Source of the DNA: JAXMEB01 sp046348545
GTDB taxonomy: Bacteria > Pseudomonadota > Gammaproteobacteria > Berkiellales > Berkiellaceae
NCBI GenBank assembly: GCA_046348545.1
Contig: JAXMEB010000004.1
Span: 496,001 to 560,000, forward strand
Length of the DNA stretch: 64,000 nt
Direction of reading: 5' to 3'
In this document: piece by piece, positions 42,256-51,274 of the stretch
Layout: each line of letters starts with the position of its first letter
Position numbering within the stretch: the stretch's first letter is position 1
Program-made: the position numbers and the translations under genes
Notes under the pieces: generated by a model
What the model saw: only the letters and a program-made list of their open reading frames with translations
The model's database searches: none
What the model was told of the DNA's origin: nothing

Positions 42256-42663
42256 TTATTCCATTTCCATACCACCACCCGTTGCACCACCCCGTTGACC
42301 ACCACTTTCACCCCAGATGGTATCACCTGCAGTGCTGATAATGCTGGGCAAGAAGACCAAGCCTGCTGCAATCACAAGCAATACAATGGGTTGGCTCAAG
42401 GGTACTTGAGTTGCGTTATCTTTATGTGCTTTCAGCTTGAGCAAGCCCAACAGAGCAAACCCAATACCGGCCACATAAGATGCGCCTGTGATCAATTTAC
42501 CAATCGACTCCATGCTGTCTGTAACATTATCGGATACATCCCCAACGCTACCGGCTATCGCAAAATTGGATAGGCAAAATAGCGCAAATATGGCTGAAAA
42601 ATACATCAACAATGAGACGAGAGGGCGGCCCTCACGCGTCGTTTTTGCGATTGATTGCTTCAT
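42256..42663 (-). CDS. icmD: Dot/Icm protein IcmD (DotP)
   Basis: 135 residues from ATG 42663, placed 8 nt after GGAGG (the frame is open further upstream but without a ribosome site). N-terminal signal/membrane segment (LLMYFSAIFALFCLSNFAIA), then two more hydrophobic helices (GASYVAGIGFALLGLLKL, QPIVLLVIAAGLVFLPSII) and a Gly-rich tail. Size and topology fit Legionella IcmD (132). Its order relative to icmJ is reversed compared with Legionella. Confidence 0.85.
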   Translation of the reverse strand: MKQSIAKTTREGRPLVSLLMYFSAIFALFCLSNFAIAGSVGDVSDNVTDSMESIGKLITGASYVAGIGFALLGLLKLKAHKDNATQVPLSQPIVLLVIAAGLVFLPSIISTAGDTIWGESGGQRGGATGGGMEME

Positions 42664-42703
42664 AGTCATTTCCTCCAGTTTGTTAGCGGATAATCGTTTA
42701 TTA

Positions 42704-43318
42704 TTATAATGGCACTTTAGCAAATACAGTTCGCTTCCAGTAATCAATTTCCTCTCGAAATTCCTTACGAGAGGGAAGCAGCCGTAAATGCTGCAGAACT
42801 TCATGATCCAATTGTTCTTCCCTGAGTTGGGCATCGATCAGCGTTTGGCCGAAAATCCTTGGATCGCTCGTATTGGGTCCAAAACAATTTTCTACTTCTT
42901 TGCCTCTGTCCTTCAAACTGAGATAAACAGCCTGCAGTTTTCCTTTGTAGGCAGACTCCTTGTCCATCGAACAAAAGAGCACCCTGCAGAAGTTGTTCAA
43001 GTCCGGTTGCGAAATTTCAGGCAAGTGAACCACTATTCCACCCGAACGTTCGTCCAATCCTAATGATTCTAGAAAAAAGCACTGGGTGCAAAAACAGCAC
43101 GCGGTAACCATGTTCTCAAACTTATTATTGTCATAATTTTGATCAAGATTCACGACTTCTTGATATTCTTTTGCATAAAATCCACAATATTGACACGTGT
43201 GGTTGTCGCGCGTATGCACCCTTTGTTTAATTTCCAAAAACTTCTTACTGCGTTTCCTCGCAGTGAATTTTCGCCAATTTCCTTTTCTAGCAGTAATGAG
43301 GATAGGTCTGAATTCCAC
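42704..43318 (-). CDS. icmJ: Dot/Icm coupling-complex protein IcmJ (DotN)
   Basis: 204 residues (Legionella about 208), starting at GTG 43318 with AAAGG 6-7 nt upstream. An HNH-like zinc-finger arrangement with CQYCGF and CCFCTQC. DotN binds the C-terminal part of DotL in the type IV coupling complex. It lies 12 bp after icmC and just before icmD. Confidence 0.88.
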   Translation of the reverse strand: MEFRPILITARKGNWRKFTARKRSKKFLEIKQRVHTRDNHTCQYCGFYAKEYQEVVNLDQNYDNNKFENMVTACCFCTQCFFLESLGLDERSGGIVVHLPEISQPDLNNFCRVLFCSMDKESAYKGKLQAVYLSLKDRGKEVENCFGPNTSDPRIFGQTLIDAQLREEQLDHEVLQHLRLLPSRKEFREEIDYWKRTVFAKVPL

Positions 43319-43330
43319 ATTGCACCTTTC

Positions 43331-43879
43331 TTACGTTACGCCAATGACACCGAACGTTGTGGCCAGGATATTCACGGTCTCTACAACGTTAATTAACAAT
43401 ATGCCGCCTATCACATGGGTAAGACCTTTACCCATACTCCCGGGCTGAGCGCCAGAATGGCCCATCTTGGATAGGATTATCCATCCCCTAACAAAGGCAA
43501 TGAGACCAACTAGCTTTACGTATTTGATTATAACGTTGCTTAATTGTTCCCAGTTTTCACCGGCTGTTACCGGTGCATATGCCATAATATCACCTGCTGC
43601 CGCTAAGTCGGCATCGCCATAAATCGTCGTCAAGCCAGTTTCCATCGTGGTGGGAAGGTACATCAGTAAAGCGCCCACAAAAATCCACACAATAGGCCCA
43701 GAAACTTCACCACGTTGCGCAGAACTCATGGTTTGTCGGCCGAAGACGGATAAAGACATGATGCCCTTTGCAATCAGAAAAATACCAATGATATAAGATA
43801 CGCCCGTGACCAACTGCACCAAGCTATCGAACGATTCGGTTAAATTGGTAATCGCAGCATCGAAACTAATACTTGCCAT
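43331..43879 (-). CDS. icmC: Dot/Icm membrane protein IcmC (DotE)
   Basis: 182 residues with four hydrophobic segments: LVTGVSYIIGIFLIAKGIM, PIVWIFVGALLMYLPTTM, YVKLVGLIAFVRGWIIL and THVIGGILLINVVETVNIL. This matches the IcmC/DotE family (Legionella 194). GAGGAA 6 nt before ATG 43879. Inner-membrane component of the secretion apparatus. Confidence 0.88.
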   Translation of the reverse strand: MASISFDAAITNLTESFDSLVQLVTGVSYIIGIFLIAKGIMSLSVFGRQTMSSAQRGEVSGPIVWIFVGALLMYLPTTMETGLTTIYGDADLAAAGDIMAYAPVTAGENWEQLSNVIIKYVKLVGLIAFVRGWIILSKMGHSGAQPGSMGKGLTHVIGGILLINVVETVNILATTFGVIGVT

Positions 43880-43896
43880 AAGATTTCCTCATTGGG

Positions 43897-45102
43897 TTAT
43901 CTCAGTGTCAGTCCTGAACTGGTGATAACAACACCACCGCCTGCGTCAATTGCAATCACTTTTCCATATCCTTCAATATAATCACCTTCTGTGACCGTCA
44001 TGATTCGACCTTCTTTGCCTTTTAACCAAGCCCGTCCTGGTATCATGGCATGAACGGTGATCTGGGGGCTTGCAAAAGCGTAGGCCCCAGAACGCTCTAA
44101 CTCTTGTGGTGGCTTAGGGGCGCCCAATGCATGTATATCCAATCGAGGCTTATCACCCATTGCACGGGATGTAGGTCCTGGTGGCAATGCGCTTTGAGCT
44201 TGAACCGGTGAGGGTTCCATCGCTTGCCTGAAAGGTGATCGTTGTACTTGTACTTGCTTCACCGTTTCGTCTTTCAGTGCCACAACCTCTTTGGTCAATG
44301 TGTCGATTGTTTTCGATAAATCGTCTACGACCAAGCCCATTTGATTCACATTTTTACCCGTTATCGTCACTGTCTGTATCAATTCCGCTAAATTATCTTC
44401 GAGTACTTTAATCCGCTTATGTGTATTTTCTTCTTGGGCCTCGAGTTTTTTCATGAGTTTCGAAACAGTCAGTTTAGATTTAGCAATTTCTTCTGCACCA
44501 CCTTTTATCCCATATAGATCTTGCTCAGTTGCAAGCCACGCTGCACCAGAAATTTCTTCGTCTGAATCAGATGTCGCTGTTTCTGCTGTTGTTGCAGGCG
44601 CATTAGGTGCTGATTCACGTTGGGTGGTTTCCGGTGTAGGTGCAATTTCCACAGTCGCTTGGCTTGTTTGTGCCCCTGCATCTATTTCAGGGGTTGCCGT
44701 CTCAACATTTTCGATCGTATGACTAATTGCCAAATCAGATGGTTCAAGTTTTTTATCTGTTGTTGTGGGCATTTCAACGCTTGGCAACGCAGGTTCTTGA
44801 GGTAAAGTTTGAGCAGCTGATTTCATTTGCTCGATTTTAGGCTCTACTTTTGGCGAGCTAAACCACTGATATCCTTTCCAACCCAAGAAAGAGACCACCA
44901 ATACAGTAATGATAATGGTGACAGGGGGTTTAGAAGCGGGTTTAGAAACGGGTTGCTTGATAGCCTCCGGTTCTTTTTTAAGAGCATTACTCGTAGACTC
45001 CGCGTCGAGGTCAAGATCGGAATCCGTCTCGTCAAATGTTTCGTCATCAAAATCGAATTCATCTTCGAAATCATCGGGTTTTTTCTTGTCGTCGTCGCTC
45101 AT
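43897..45102 (-). CDS. icmG: Dot/Icm core-complex protein DotF (IcmG)
   Basis: 401 residues, longer than Legionella DotF (about 269). Acidic cytosolic N-terminus (DDEFDFDDE type), one membrane helix (about 60-76), a Pro/Thr/Glu-rich periplasmic stretch, a coiled coil (about 205-275) and a conserved C-terminal domain IPGRAWLKGKEGRIMTVTEG. The extra length is in the linker and coiled coil. AAGGG 7 nt before the ATG. Binds DotG and effectors in Legionella. Confidence 0.88.
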   Translation of the reverse strand: MSDDDKKKPDDFEDEFDFDDETFDETDSDLDLDAESTSNALKKEPEAIKQPVSKPASKPPVTIIITVLVVSFLGWKGYQWFSSPKVEPKIEQMKSAAQTLPQEPALPSVEMPTTTDKKLEPSDLAISHTIENVETATPEIDAGAQTSQATVEIAPTPETTQRESAPNAPATTAETATSDSDEEISGAAWLATEQDLYGIKGGAEEIAKSKLTVSKLMKKLEAQEENTHKRIKVLEDNLAELIQTVTITGKNVNQMGLVVDDLSKTIDTLTKEVVALKDETVKQVQVQRSPFRQAMEPSPVQAQSALPPGPTSRAMGDKPRLDIHALGAPKPPQELERSGAYAFASPQITVHAMIPGRAWLKGKEGRIMTVTEGDYIEGYGKVIAIDAGGGVVITSSGLTLR

Positions 45103-45116
45103 ACGTCAGCCCTTAT

Positions 45117-46535
45117 CTATTTCTGTACCGATGGGGTCGTTGGGATTGGTAAAGGTGTTATGGTCACGGCGCCTTGTTCATCGAGTTTTGGGGCGGGCTC
45201 TGGCTTAGTGACGTCGACATCATTCATGAAGAGAATCCCGATTCCTAGACCTTGATCAACCGTAACCGTGTAAGGTCTGTCAAATACTTTTTCTGCTTGT
45301 TTTGACCATTTTTTTCCGACCTCACCTAATGCAGCATAAATTTGTTCACGCCCACTTAAATCCGTTTTGGTGGTTGTGATGGTACCCGTAGGAGAGGTGA
45401 TGTTTGTTGATCCCGCTTCTGTGATAGCGTCACCGTAACCTTCCATGAAAGCGGAGGCGAACAATGAACCATATCGGAGTAAATAATGATGATCCACATC
45501 GGATGCTAATGCCGTTCTAGCCGTGTCAGGATCAATTGCCACTGCCTTGACCGATAAAGAATTTTGATATTTAGGAATAGACATCACCTCAAAAGATAGT
45601 ATTGCTTTTTCGGCACGGGGTTGATGCGAGATTTTCCCTAAGAGACGAGCGCCTTTGTAGCGGCCAGAAACGATAGTTGCCATGATAGGGCCTTTCTCGT
45701 CAGTATTGATAGCGGTCTCCAGCACAGCAAAGAGCACTGAGCCTGCTTTAATAAATTCTTTAGAAGCCTTACCATTTCCGCCGCTTTGGTCACCAACGCT
45801 CCCATTCGTACTCTCTGGAGATAAATCAAGTGGTTGTTTTTTACCAACTTTATCATCTTTGGTCGAACCAGCACCTTCCATATAAGCTTGTTCCTGAAAA
45901 GTAGTCCAGTTTTTGAAGATAGAGGTTGCATGTTTTTGCATGGATTTTGTTGTTTGTTTAATAGAGTCAACATAGCGAGCCTGCTCTTGAGCAGCTTCTT
46001 TGCGCATTCTATCTGCTTCGCGTTGTTTATCTCGTTCTTCCTTGACCTGTTTAATGCGTTCGCGCTCTTTTTGGACTTTAGCGTCACGAGATTGCGAAGC
46101 TGCTTCTTTTTCAGCTTTAGTTTTGAAACCAGCTTTCCCTACAAATCCACCACGCTGAGTATCGCCAAAAATCTCATTGGCAGCAGATTGCTGTGCTTGA
46201 GCGTCTTCTTCCATTTTTTGAGAAATATCTTTGGTCGATACGGCGCCAATGACAGTAGGGATGGCACTCGCTTTTTTCTGATACGCCTCGAGGACGCGTC
46301 GCCTGTTATCTTCCATTTGAAGTTCACGATATTTTTCAGGCGTCTCATTACCCGGAACGGCTTTCACCGAAGAAGGGATAGCGGCTGTTGAGGAGGCCTT
46401 TTCTTTTAAAGGGTCGATTTCAGAAGAAGAACGAAAAAATATGATTAGCCCAGCGACAATAACAATTGCGGCCAAGAATATCACAAATGTTCTCGTTTTG
46501 GTGTTTCCAAGAGAGGAGAGTAGATTTTTAGCCAT
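45117..46535 (-). CDS. icmE: Dot/Icm core-complex channel protein DotG (IcmE), short form
   Basis: 472 residues against about 1048 in Legionella. N-terminal membrane helix (residues 16-34), a charged helical region with KERERIKQVKEERDKQREAD, and a C-terminal VirB10-like domain (AGSVLFAVLETAINTDEKGP, RYKGARLLGKI, YGSLFASAFMEGYGDAI). The long repeat-rich middle known from Legionella DotG is absent; the remaining domain is intact, so this is a compact form rather than a truncation. Confidence 0.9.
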   Translation of the reverse strand: MAKNLLSSLGNTKTRTFVIFLAAIVIVAGLIIFFRSSSEIDPLKEKASSTAAIPSSVKAVPGNETPEKYRELQMEDNRRRVLEAYQKKASAIPTVIGAVSTKDISQKMEEDAQAQQSAANEIFGDTQRGGFVGKAGFKTKAEKEAASQSRDAKVQKERERIKQVKEERDKQREADRMRKEAAQEQARYVDSIKQTTKSMQKHATSIFKNWTTFQEQAYMEGAGSTKDDKVGKKQPLDLSPESTNGSVGDQSGGNGKASKEFIKAGSVLFAVLETAINTDEKGPIMATIVSGRYKGARLLGKISHQPRAEKAILSFEVMSIPKYQNSLSVKAVAIDPDTARTALASDVDHHYLLRYGSLFASAFMEGYGDAITEAGSTNITSPTGTITTTKTDLSGREQIYAALGEVGKKWSKQAEKVFDRPYTVTVDQGLGIGILFMNDVDVTKPEPAPKLDEQGAVTITPLPIPTTPSVQK

Positions 46536-46539
46536 GGTC

Positions 46540-47589
46540 TTATAACCCCTTAATTTGGATATTCACCGTACGACCATCCTGTGACGCTAAAATTAAAGGC
46601 GTCGGTGCCATTTCATAAACATGAGTGCCATCTGGGCTTGAAACCATGGAAAGCCAGGCAGGTGAAATGACCGTTAATGGACTTCTAAAGTAGAGTTTTT
46701 TATTTGAAAGCCAAGCTTTACCCTGACCACCAGCGACCTCCAATTGCAAACTACCCACCGGAGCAACGCCATCTAAGATATTGATGAGCTCAGCATTCAC
46801 TCTAGCTGGCATTAAAGAAGAATCTGACATAATCGGTGGTTTGGCATTAGGGCCTCTCGAGGTCACCTGCAGATCGACTCTGAAATCAACTTCACGTTGT
46901 CCGCCTGAGATGAGCGATAGCATAATCGGTGTCGGTAAATCTTGAAGTCTAACCGCCAGGTTGCCGTGAGCATATAGCTTTAAACTTTGAGCGAAAATCG
47001 TGTTACTACGAGTGTCCCAGGCAATATTGAAAACCTTGGGATCACCAACGTCATAAGAGACAATTGGCCAAGGTTCTCCGGTGACATCAGTAAAGACTAA
47101 AGAGCTGACAAATCCAGCTGATAATCTAATAATTGGTGGCGTTGTTCCCGGATCAAGGTTGACCATCATCGAAGAAGAAATTGGGGTTGGCGGTGCTTTC
47201 GGTGTGGTATAGGTTGCTTCTTCTGTTTGCTCGTAGAGTTTTCTAAGATGTTTGATTTGTTGCGGGTTTAAAGGCAGAGCATCTTCTAACAACATATTAT
47301 ACGCGGCGTCTCTTTTTTTCTGCGCAGGGGTTGGTTGGCGAACTTTGTTTCGGTCTGCTTCAGCCTCAACACTCAGTAGACCTGCTTCAACAGGGCTAGC
47401 GTTTTCTCGTTGCGTCGAATTTGCTATAGCGTCTTCAATTTGATCATCTGTAATTTTTTGATCAACTGCCGTATCGGCAACGGGCAAAATGCTCGCGCCG
47501 GAAACCAATGCAGCGTGTGTGATACCGGGCACCAAGAATAGGGTAGAGAGCAGTGCAGTTCTGTAGATAAATTTCATGCTATTCCCCAT
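46540..47589 (-). CDS. icmK: Dot/Icm core-complex protein DotH (IcmK)
   Basis: 349 residues (Legionella about 360). Signal peptide FIYRTALLSTLFLVPGITHA, then the DotH domain (TPPIIRLSAGFVSSLVFTDV, EPWPIVSYDVGDP, VRLQDLPTPIMLSLISGG). Outer-membrane core subunit with DotC and DotD. ATG 47589 overlaps the preceding stop (TAATG); an ATG four codons later (47577) is an alternative start. Confidence 0.92.
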   Translation of the reverse strand: MGNSMKFIYRTALLSTLFLVPGITHAALVSGASILPVADTAVDQKITDDQIEDAIANSTQRENASPVEAGLLSVEAEADRNKVRQPTPAQKKRDAAYNMLLEDALPLNPQQIKHLRKLYEQTEEATYTTPKAPPTPISSSMMVNLDPGTTPPIIRLSAGFVSSLVFTDVTGEPWPIVSYDVGDPKVFNIAWDTRSNTIFAQSLKLYAHGNLAVRLQDLPTPIMLSLISGGQREVDFRVDLQVTSRGPNAKPPIMSDSSLMPARVNAELINILDGVAPVGSLQLEVAGGQGKAWLSNKKLYFRSPLTVISPAWLSMVSSPDGTHVYEMAPTPLILASQDGRTVNIQIKGL

Positions 47590-48311
47590 TATTTTTTCGC
47601 CCCTTTACCTTCGATGACGGTTAGTTGAGCAATGCCAATACCCTTCTCAGATTCCAAGGTCGGTACGCGCGTAATCAGCATGGTCATGTTGATATCTTGT
47701 TTGATCACTTCGCTGGCACTTTGATAAGAAATTAACATTGGTAATTGAACTTGCCAACTATATCTTTTATTGATCGGTCCTTCTTTTAATATAACAGGTG
47801 TGCCCGTCTGTACAGCTGAAACGACTAATTTTTTAGATCGAACCCCCTCTAAACTGCCGGAAGACTGCAGGGCTTTCATGAAGTTTTGGTAACCATCTGG
47901 GGTATAGTATGACTTCACATTGGCAAGCGACTCACTCCAGTTCACAAAGTCAAAGGAGTAGGATGCAACGGCAGCACTTTTCACCCAATTTAAGAGTGCA
48001 TCGGTAGTCAGATTAGGCTCATCGAGTGGCACAAGTCTAATCTGCTTACCATCATGGGTTGTGGCATAATAAGAGGGCATTGTTCTGGTCGCATGTAAAA
48101 AGAAAATGAAGCCAATTTGGGCAATGATCACGAGTACAAGAATGATGGCGAATAGCATCACTCTTCGAAAGTTATCACGATAAAAATTATTTCTGAATAC
48201 TAATTCGTTAACAAACTCGGTTGGATTGTCCTTCGGTGCTTTAACGCTTTTGTTGGTAGCTGATTTAGGCTGTGTTTGGTTTGTTGGAGTCGCAACTTCA
48301 TTTTCAGGCAT
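47589..48311 (-). CDS. icmL: Dot/Icm protein DotI/IcmL, copy 1
   Basis: 240 residues: cytosolic N-terminus, one membrane helix (about 50-72) and a periplasmic VirB8-like domain (ASYSFDFVNWSESLANVKSYY, GYQNFMKAL, NMTMLITRVPTLESEKGIGIAQL). Inner-membrane subunit of the type IVB apparatus. Most downstream of three tandem icmL genes. GAGGA 10 nt before ATG. Best candidate for the canonical DotI because it is coupled to dotH. Confidence 0.92.
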   Translation of the reverse strand: MPENEVATPTNQTQPKSATNKSVKAPKDNPTEFVNELVFRNNFYRDNFRRVMLFAIILVLVIIAQIGFIFFLHATRTMPSYYATTHDGKQIRLVPLDEPNLTTDALLNWVKSAAVASYSFDFVNWSESLANVKSYYTPDGYQNFMKALQSSGSLEGVRSKKLVVSAVQTGTPVILKEGPINKRYSWQVQLPMLISYQSASEVIKQDINMTMLITRVPTLESEKGIGIAQLTVIEGKGAKK

Positions 48312-48390
48312 AGTATAGGGGTCCTCAGCTCAGAACTGAAAATAGTATAGCATTGAATATGTACAGAATCTAAAAGGGTTAGAGTAATAA

Positions 48391-49101
48391 CTATCTCCTC
48401 TGTTGCCCCATTCTTTTGTTTTCAGTAACCAGCAATTGTGCAATACCAATTCCTTTTTCAGATTCCAAATTTGATACTCTGGTAACTAACATTGTCATTG
48501 TGATATCTTGCCTGGTGCCCTCTGTGATGCCTTGATAGATTAACGTTAGCGGGATTTGAATTTGCCAACTGTAGGCTTGATTGATGAGTCCTTCTTTATT
48601 GATAACGGGCGCACCGATAGGGACTGCGGTGACAACCATTTTTTTAATTCGAACATCGTCTAGACTACCGGAATCTTTAAGTACTTTTAGAAAATGTTGA
48701 TATCCCGTTGCGGTATAGTATTGTCTAACTTCACCCAAAGCTTCTTTCCAATTCACAAAATTAAAGGTATAGGAAGCAACCGCGGCGTCTTTTACCCAAC
48801 CTAAGAGCGCTTCATTCGTCATATTTTGTTGGTTGAGGGGGACTAAGCGAAGAAGTTTTTTGTCATGTGTCGTTGCGAAAGAAACATCATGTTCTCGGGT
48901 GAATTGAATGTAGGCCGTTAAAGCGATTTGAGAGATGATAGCAAATATGAGTAATCCAACCAGAATGATGCCATGTCGATAGTGATCGCTATAAAAGTTG
49001 TTCCTTAGAAAAACAACTTCAAGTGCATTATCATTAGACGAAGAGTCTGCGGCTTGTGAGGCTTTTATTTTTTGGGGTTCTTCAGCGTTGTTTTTTGCCA
49101 T
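48391..49101 (-). CDS. icmL: Dot/Icm protein IcmL, copy 2
   Basis: 236 residues, same architecture and key motifs as copy 1 (EVVFLRNNFYSDHYRHGIIL, ASYTFNFVNWKEALGEVRQYY, TMTMLVTRVSNLESEKGIGIAQ). AAAGG 7 nt before the ATG. 79 bp separate it from copy 1. Legionella instead has a short DotJ (IcmM) here; this one is full length with a complete periplasmic domain. Confidence 0.9.
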   Translation of the reverse strand: MAKNNAEEPQKIKASQAADSSSNDNALEVVFLRNNFYSDHYRHGIILVGLLIFAIISQIALTAYIQFTREHDVSFATTHDKKLLRLVPLNQQNMTNEALLGWVKDAAVASYTFNFVNWKEALGEVRQYYTATGYQHFLKVLKDSGSLDDVRIKKMVVTAVPIGAPVINKEGLINQAYSWQIQIPLTLIYQGITEGTRQDITMTMLVTRVSNLESEKGIGIAQLLVTENKRMGQQRR

Positions 49102-49116
49102 AAATTGCCTTTGGTC

Positions 49117-49827
49117 TTAATTCGCTGAGGAAGTGGGGGGTGCTTTCCGTCCTTCAGCGATAATGACTTGTTCAATGCCAACCCCTTTGAGTGAATCTAG
49201 ATTTGAAATTCTGACGATTAACATCGTCATCGTAATTTCTTGTTTAATCGTATCTGCTGGATTCCCATTTTGATAAGTAAGTAACATTGGAATCTCAACT
49301 TTCCATCTAAAAAGTGTTTCTGTTGGGACCTCTTTAATCACAGGGAGGTTTAGAGGGATGGCCGATACGATAAATTTTTTTGTCTTCACAGCTTCTAAGT
49401 TTCGTGATTCTTTTAAAGCCTTAAGAAAATTTTGATACCCATTTGCAGTGTAGTATCGTCTGGCATCCTGTAGTGAAAACCGCCAATCAGTGAAATTAAA
49501 GGTATAGGATGCGATGGAGGCTTCCATCACCCATCGAGATAATTCATCTAACGTCAGATTGGGTTGATCTAAGGGTTTGAGCGTGAGCAAACGCCCGTCA
49601 GGACTAGTGGGAAAATAGACTGGCTTGGGGTGAGTGTTTTTTAAATATAAGGTGAAGATCGTTTGTAAAATGATGATGAATATGAGTAAAAAGCATAATT
49701 TAATTAATTGTCTATATTTTTCTCTATAAAATTCATTTCTGATGAAAACAAGCTCCGTGGCACCGATGCCGTCGGCAGTTCGGTATTGCGTGTGATCGGG
49801 TCCTTTTCCCTCTTCTTCAGCCATCAT
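49117..49827 (-). CDS. icmL: Dot/Icm protein IcmL, copy 3
   Basis: 236 residues, the most divergent of the three (ELVFIRNEFYREKYRQLIKL, ASYTFNFTDWRFSLQDARRYY, TMTMLIVRISNLDSLKGVGIEQ). One membrane helix at about 45-65. First of the icmL set after icmT. Could take the DotJ position in the DotI/DotJ hetero-complex. Confidence 0.9.
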   Translation of the reverse strand: MMAEEEGKGPDHTQYRTADGIGATELVFIRNEFYREKYRQLIKLCFLLIFIIILQTIFTLYLKNTHPKPVYFPTSPDGRLLTLKPLDQPNLTLDELSRWVMEASIASYTFNFTDWRFSLQDARRYYTANGYQNFLKALKESRNLEAVKTKKFIVSAIPLNLPVIKEVPTETLFRWKVEIPMLLTYQNGNPADTIKQEITMTMLIVRISNLDSLKGVGIEQVIIAEGRKAPPTSSAN

Positions 49828-49839
49828 CTAATTTTTTCC

Positions 49840-50112
49840 CTAACGTCGATTACGGTACTGTGTCCACCAAGGATGCGAGAATCGTACAGGACCACCCAAT
49901 GTGACACGAAGCCACCTGAGGAATACAGGTAAGGTGAAGCCAAATTTTTGAAGTAATGCAAAAAAAATGGTAATACCTGCTGCAAGGCAGAAAGTCCATA
50001 AACGGATATGAAGGAGAAAAATTAATAGTGGAATGGCTGCTCTAGCGTCCACGACAAAAAATTTCGCCATGCGGGCTGAATCTCGCCAATGAGCGGTTGC
50101 TGGATTACGCAT
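49840..50112 (-). CDS. icmT: Dot/Icm protein IcmT (DotS)
   Basis: 90 residues (Legionella 86). Conserved WRDSARMAKFFVVDARAAIP, two hydrophobic segments (LLIFLLHIRLWTFCLAAGITIFFALL) and RWLRVTLGGPVRFSHPWW. ATG overlaps the dotB stop (TAATG). Confidence 0.93.
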   Translation of the reverse strand: MRNPATAHWRDSARMAKFFVVDARAAIPLLIFLLHIRLWTFCLAAGITIFFALLQKFGFTLPVFLRWLRVTLGGPVRFSHPWWTQYRNRR

Positions 50113-51260
50113 TAGTGGGAGACTCCCGCATCTCGATCAGCCCTTTTTGCCTGTTTTTCAAATAACTGATATACGCGTTCACTGATAATCCCTTGATCAA
50201 ATTTTCGTTTTGCATCAACAACCATGGGTTGGCCATGCGCCTTTAAAAGCGTTCTGGTTTGAGCGGCCAACAATTCAACTTCAGTATCAACTAGAATGTC
50301 CCGAATGTCTTCAGAAAAAACAAGATATTCTCTAAGTGCAACTCGTCTTCCATCAACCGTTGGCACTAATTTTTGCCAAATGACTAAGCGCATGGTTTCA
50401 AGGATGTCCAATGCACGCCCATGCCTTTCTTCGGCGGGGAAGGTTGAGATCATTCTTCGAACGCAGTCAGCAACGCCATTACTATGAAGGGTGGTATAAA
50501 CAGGGTGGCCTGTTAACGCGGCGTCGATCACGGCCGAAATGGTTTCGGCATCACGCGCTTCCCCCACGAGAATCATCCCAGGTTTGCGACGAAGTGCGTT
50601 GCGGACGCCGGCCGCAAAATTCGGGAGATGTTTTGGAATTTCTGATTGACTGATGACTGAAGTGGGTTTCTCAACTGAGTCGTAAACAAATTCAATCGGT
50701 GCTTCATAAGTCAGAATTTTTCGGTTAGCATCGGGTGCGGAAGCAATTTCGCGAATAATGGCAGCCAGCAATGTACTTTTACCAGAGCCTGTTGAGCCGG
50801 TCACAACGACGGTACCCTGATGGGGTGCCATGCTGTCAATAATTTCTTTTTCGAGGTTCATGCTGGACAATTTAGGCGGATCAGCCGGTAATGTTCGGGC
50901 GGTAATTTGAATACCATCATGACCTTCAACCTGACAACCGGTTCCATTCACACGAAATCTGAAACGACTCGAACGATCGGGCCTAACTTCATATTGCGTG
51001 TCCACATCGCGCCCAGCTGAAATTTGGGTGGTTGCATTGGGGCCGTAAATGCCATTAATCATGTCCGAGACTTCCGTGTTTGAGAGGGGGCGTTGCGTAA
51101 TGGTATAAAGGTGCCCGTGGACCTCAATCATAATCGGGTTGCCTGTTTGAATTGTGATATCAGAAGCTTCAACTTTTGTTGCATGCAGTAACAAACGATC
51201 CATCTCACGCACAGTGAATCTAACAGGTTCTTCAGGGAACATGAGTTGACTTTTATCCAT
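50112..51260 (-). CDS. dotB: Dot/Icm secretion ATPase DotB
   Basis: 382 residues (Legionella about 377). PilT/VirB11-like ATPase: Walker A TGSTGSGKSTL near 155-165, Asp box LTYEAPIEFVYD, Walker B GMILVGEARDAET, and the His box LTGHPVYTTLHSN. A cytoplasmic hexamer docking on DotO to drive substrate transfer. Confidence 0.96.
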   Translation of the reverse strand: MDKSQLMFPEEPVRFTVREMDRLLLHATKVEASDITIQTGNPIMIEVHGHLYTITQRPLSNTEVSDMINGIYGPNATTQISAGRDVDTQYEVRPDRSSRFRFRVNGTGCQVEGHDGIQITARTLPADPPKLSSMNLEKEIIDSMAPHQGTVVVTGSTGSGKSTLLAAIIREIASAPDANRKILTYEAPIEFVYDSVEKPTSVISQSEIPKHLPNFAAGVRNALRRKPGMILVGEARDAETISAVIDAALTGHPVYTTLHSNGVADCVRRMISTFPAEERHGRALDILETMRLVIWQKLVPTVDGRRVALREYLVFSEDIRDILVDTEVELLAAQTRTLLKAHGQPMVVDAKRKFDQGIISERVYQLFEKQAKRADRDAGVSH

Positions 51261-51274
51261 GCTTCATTCTCTCA

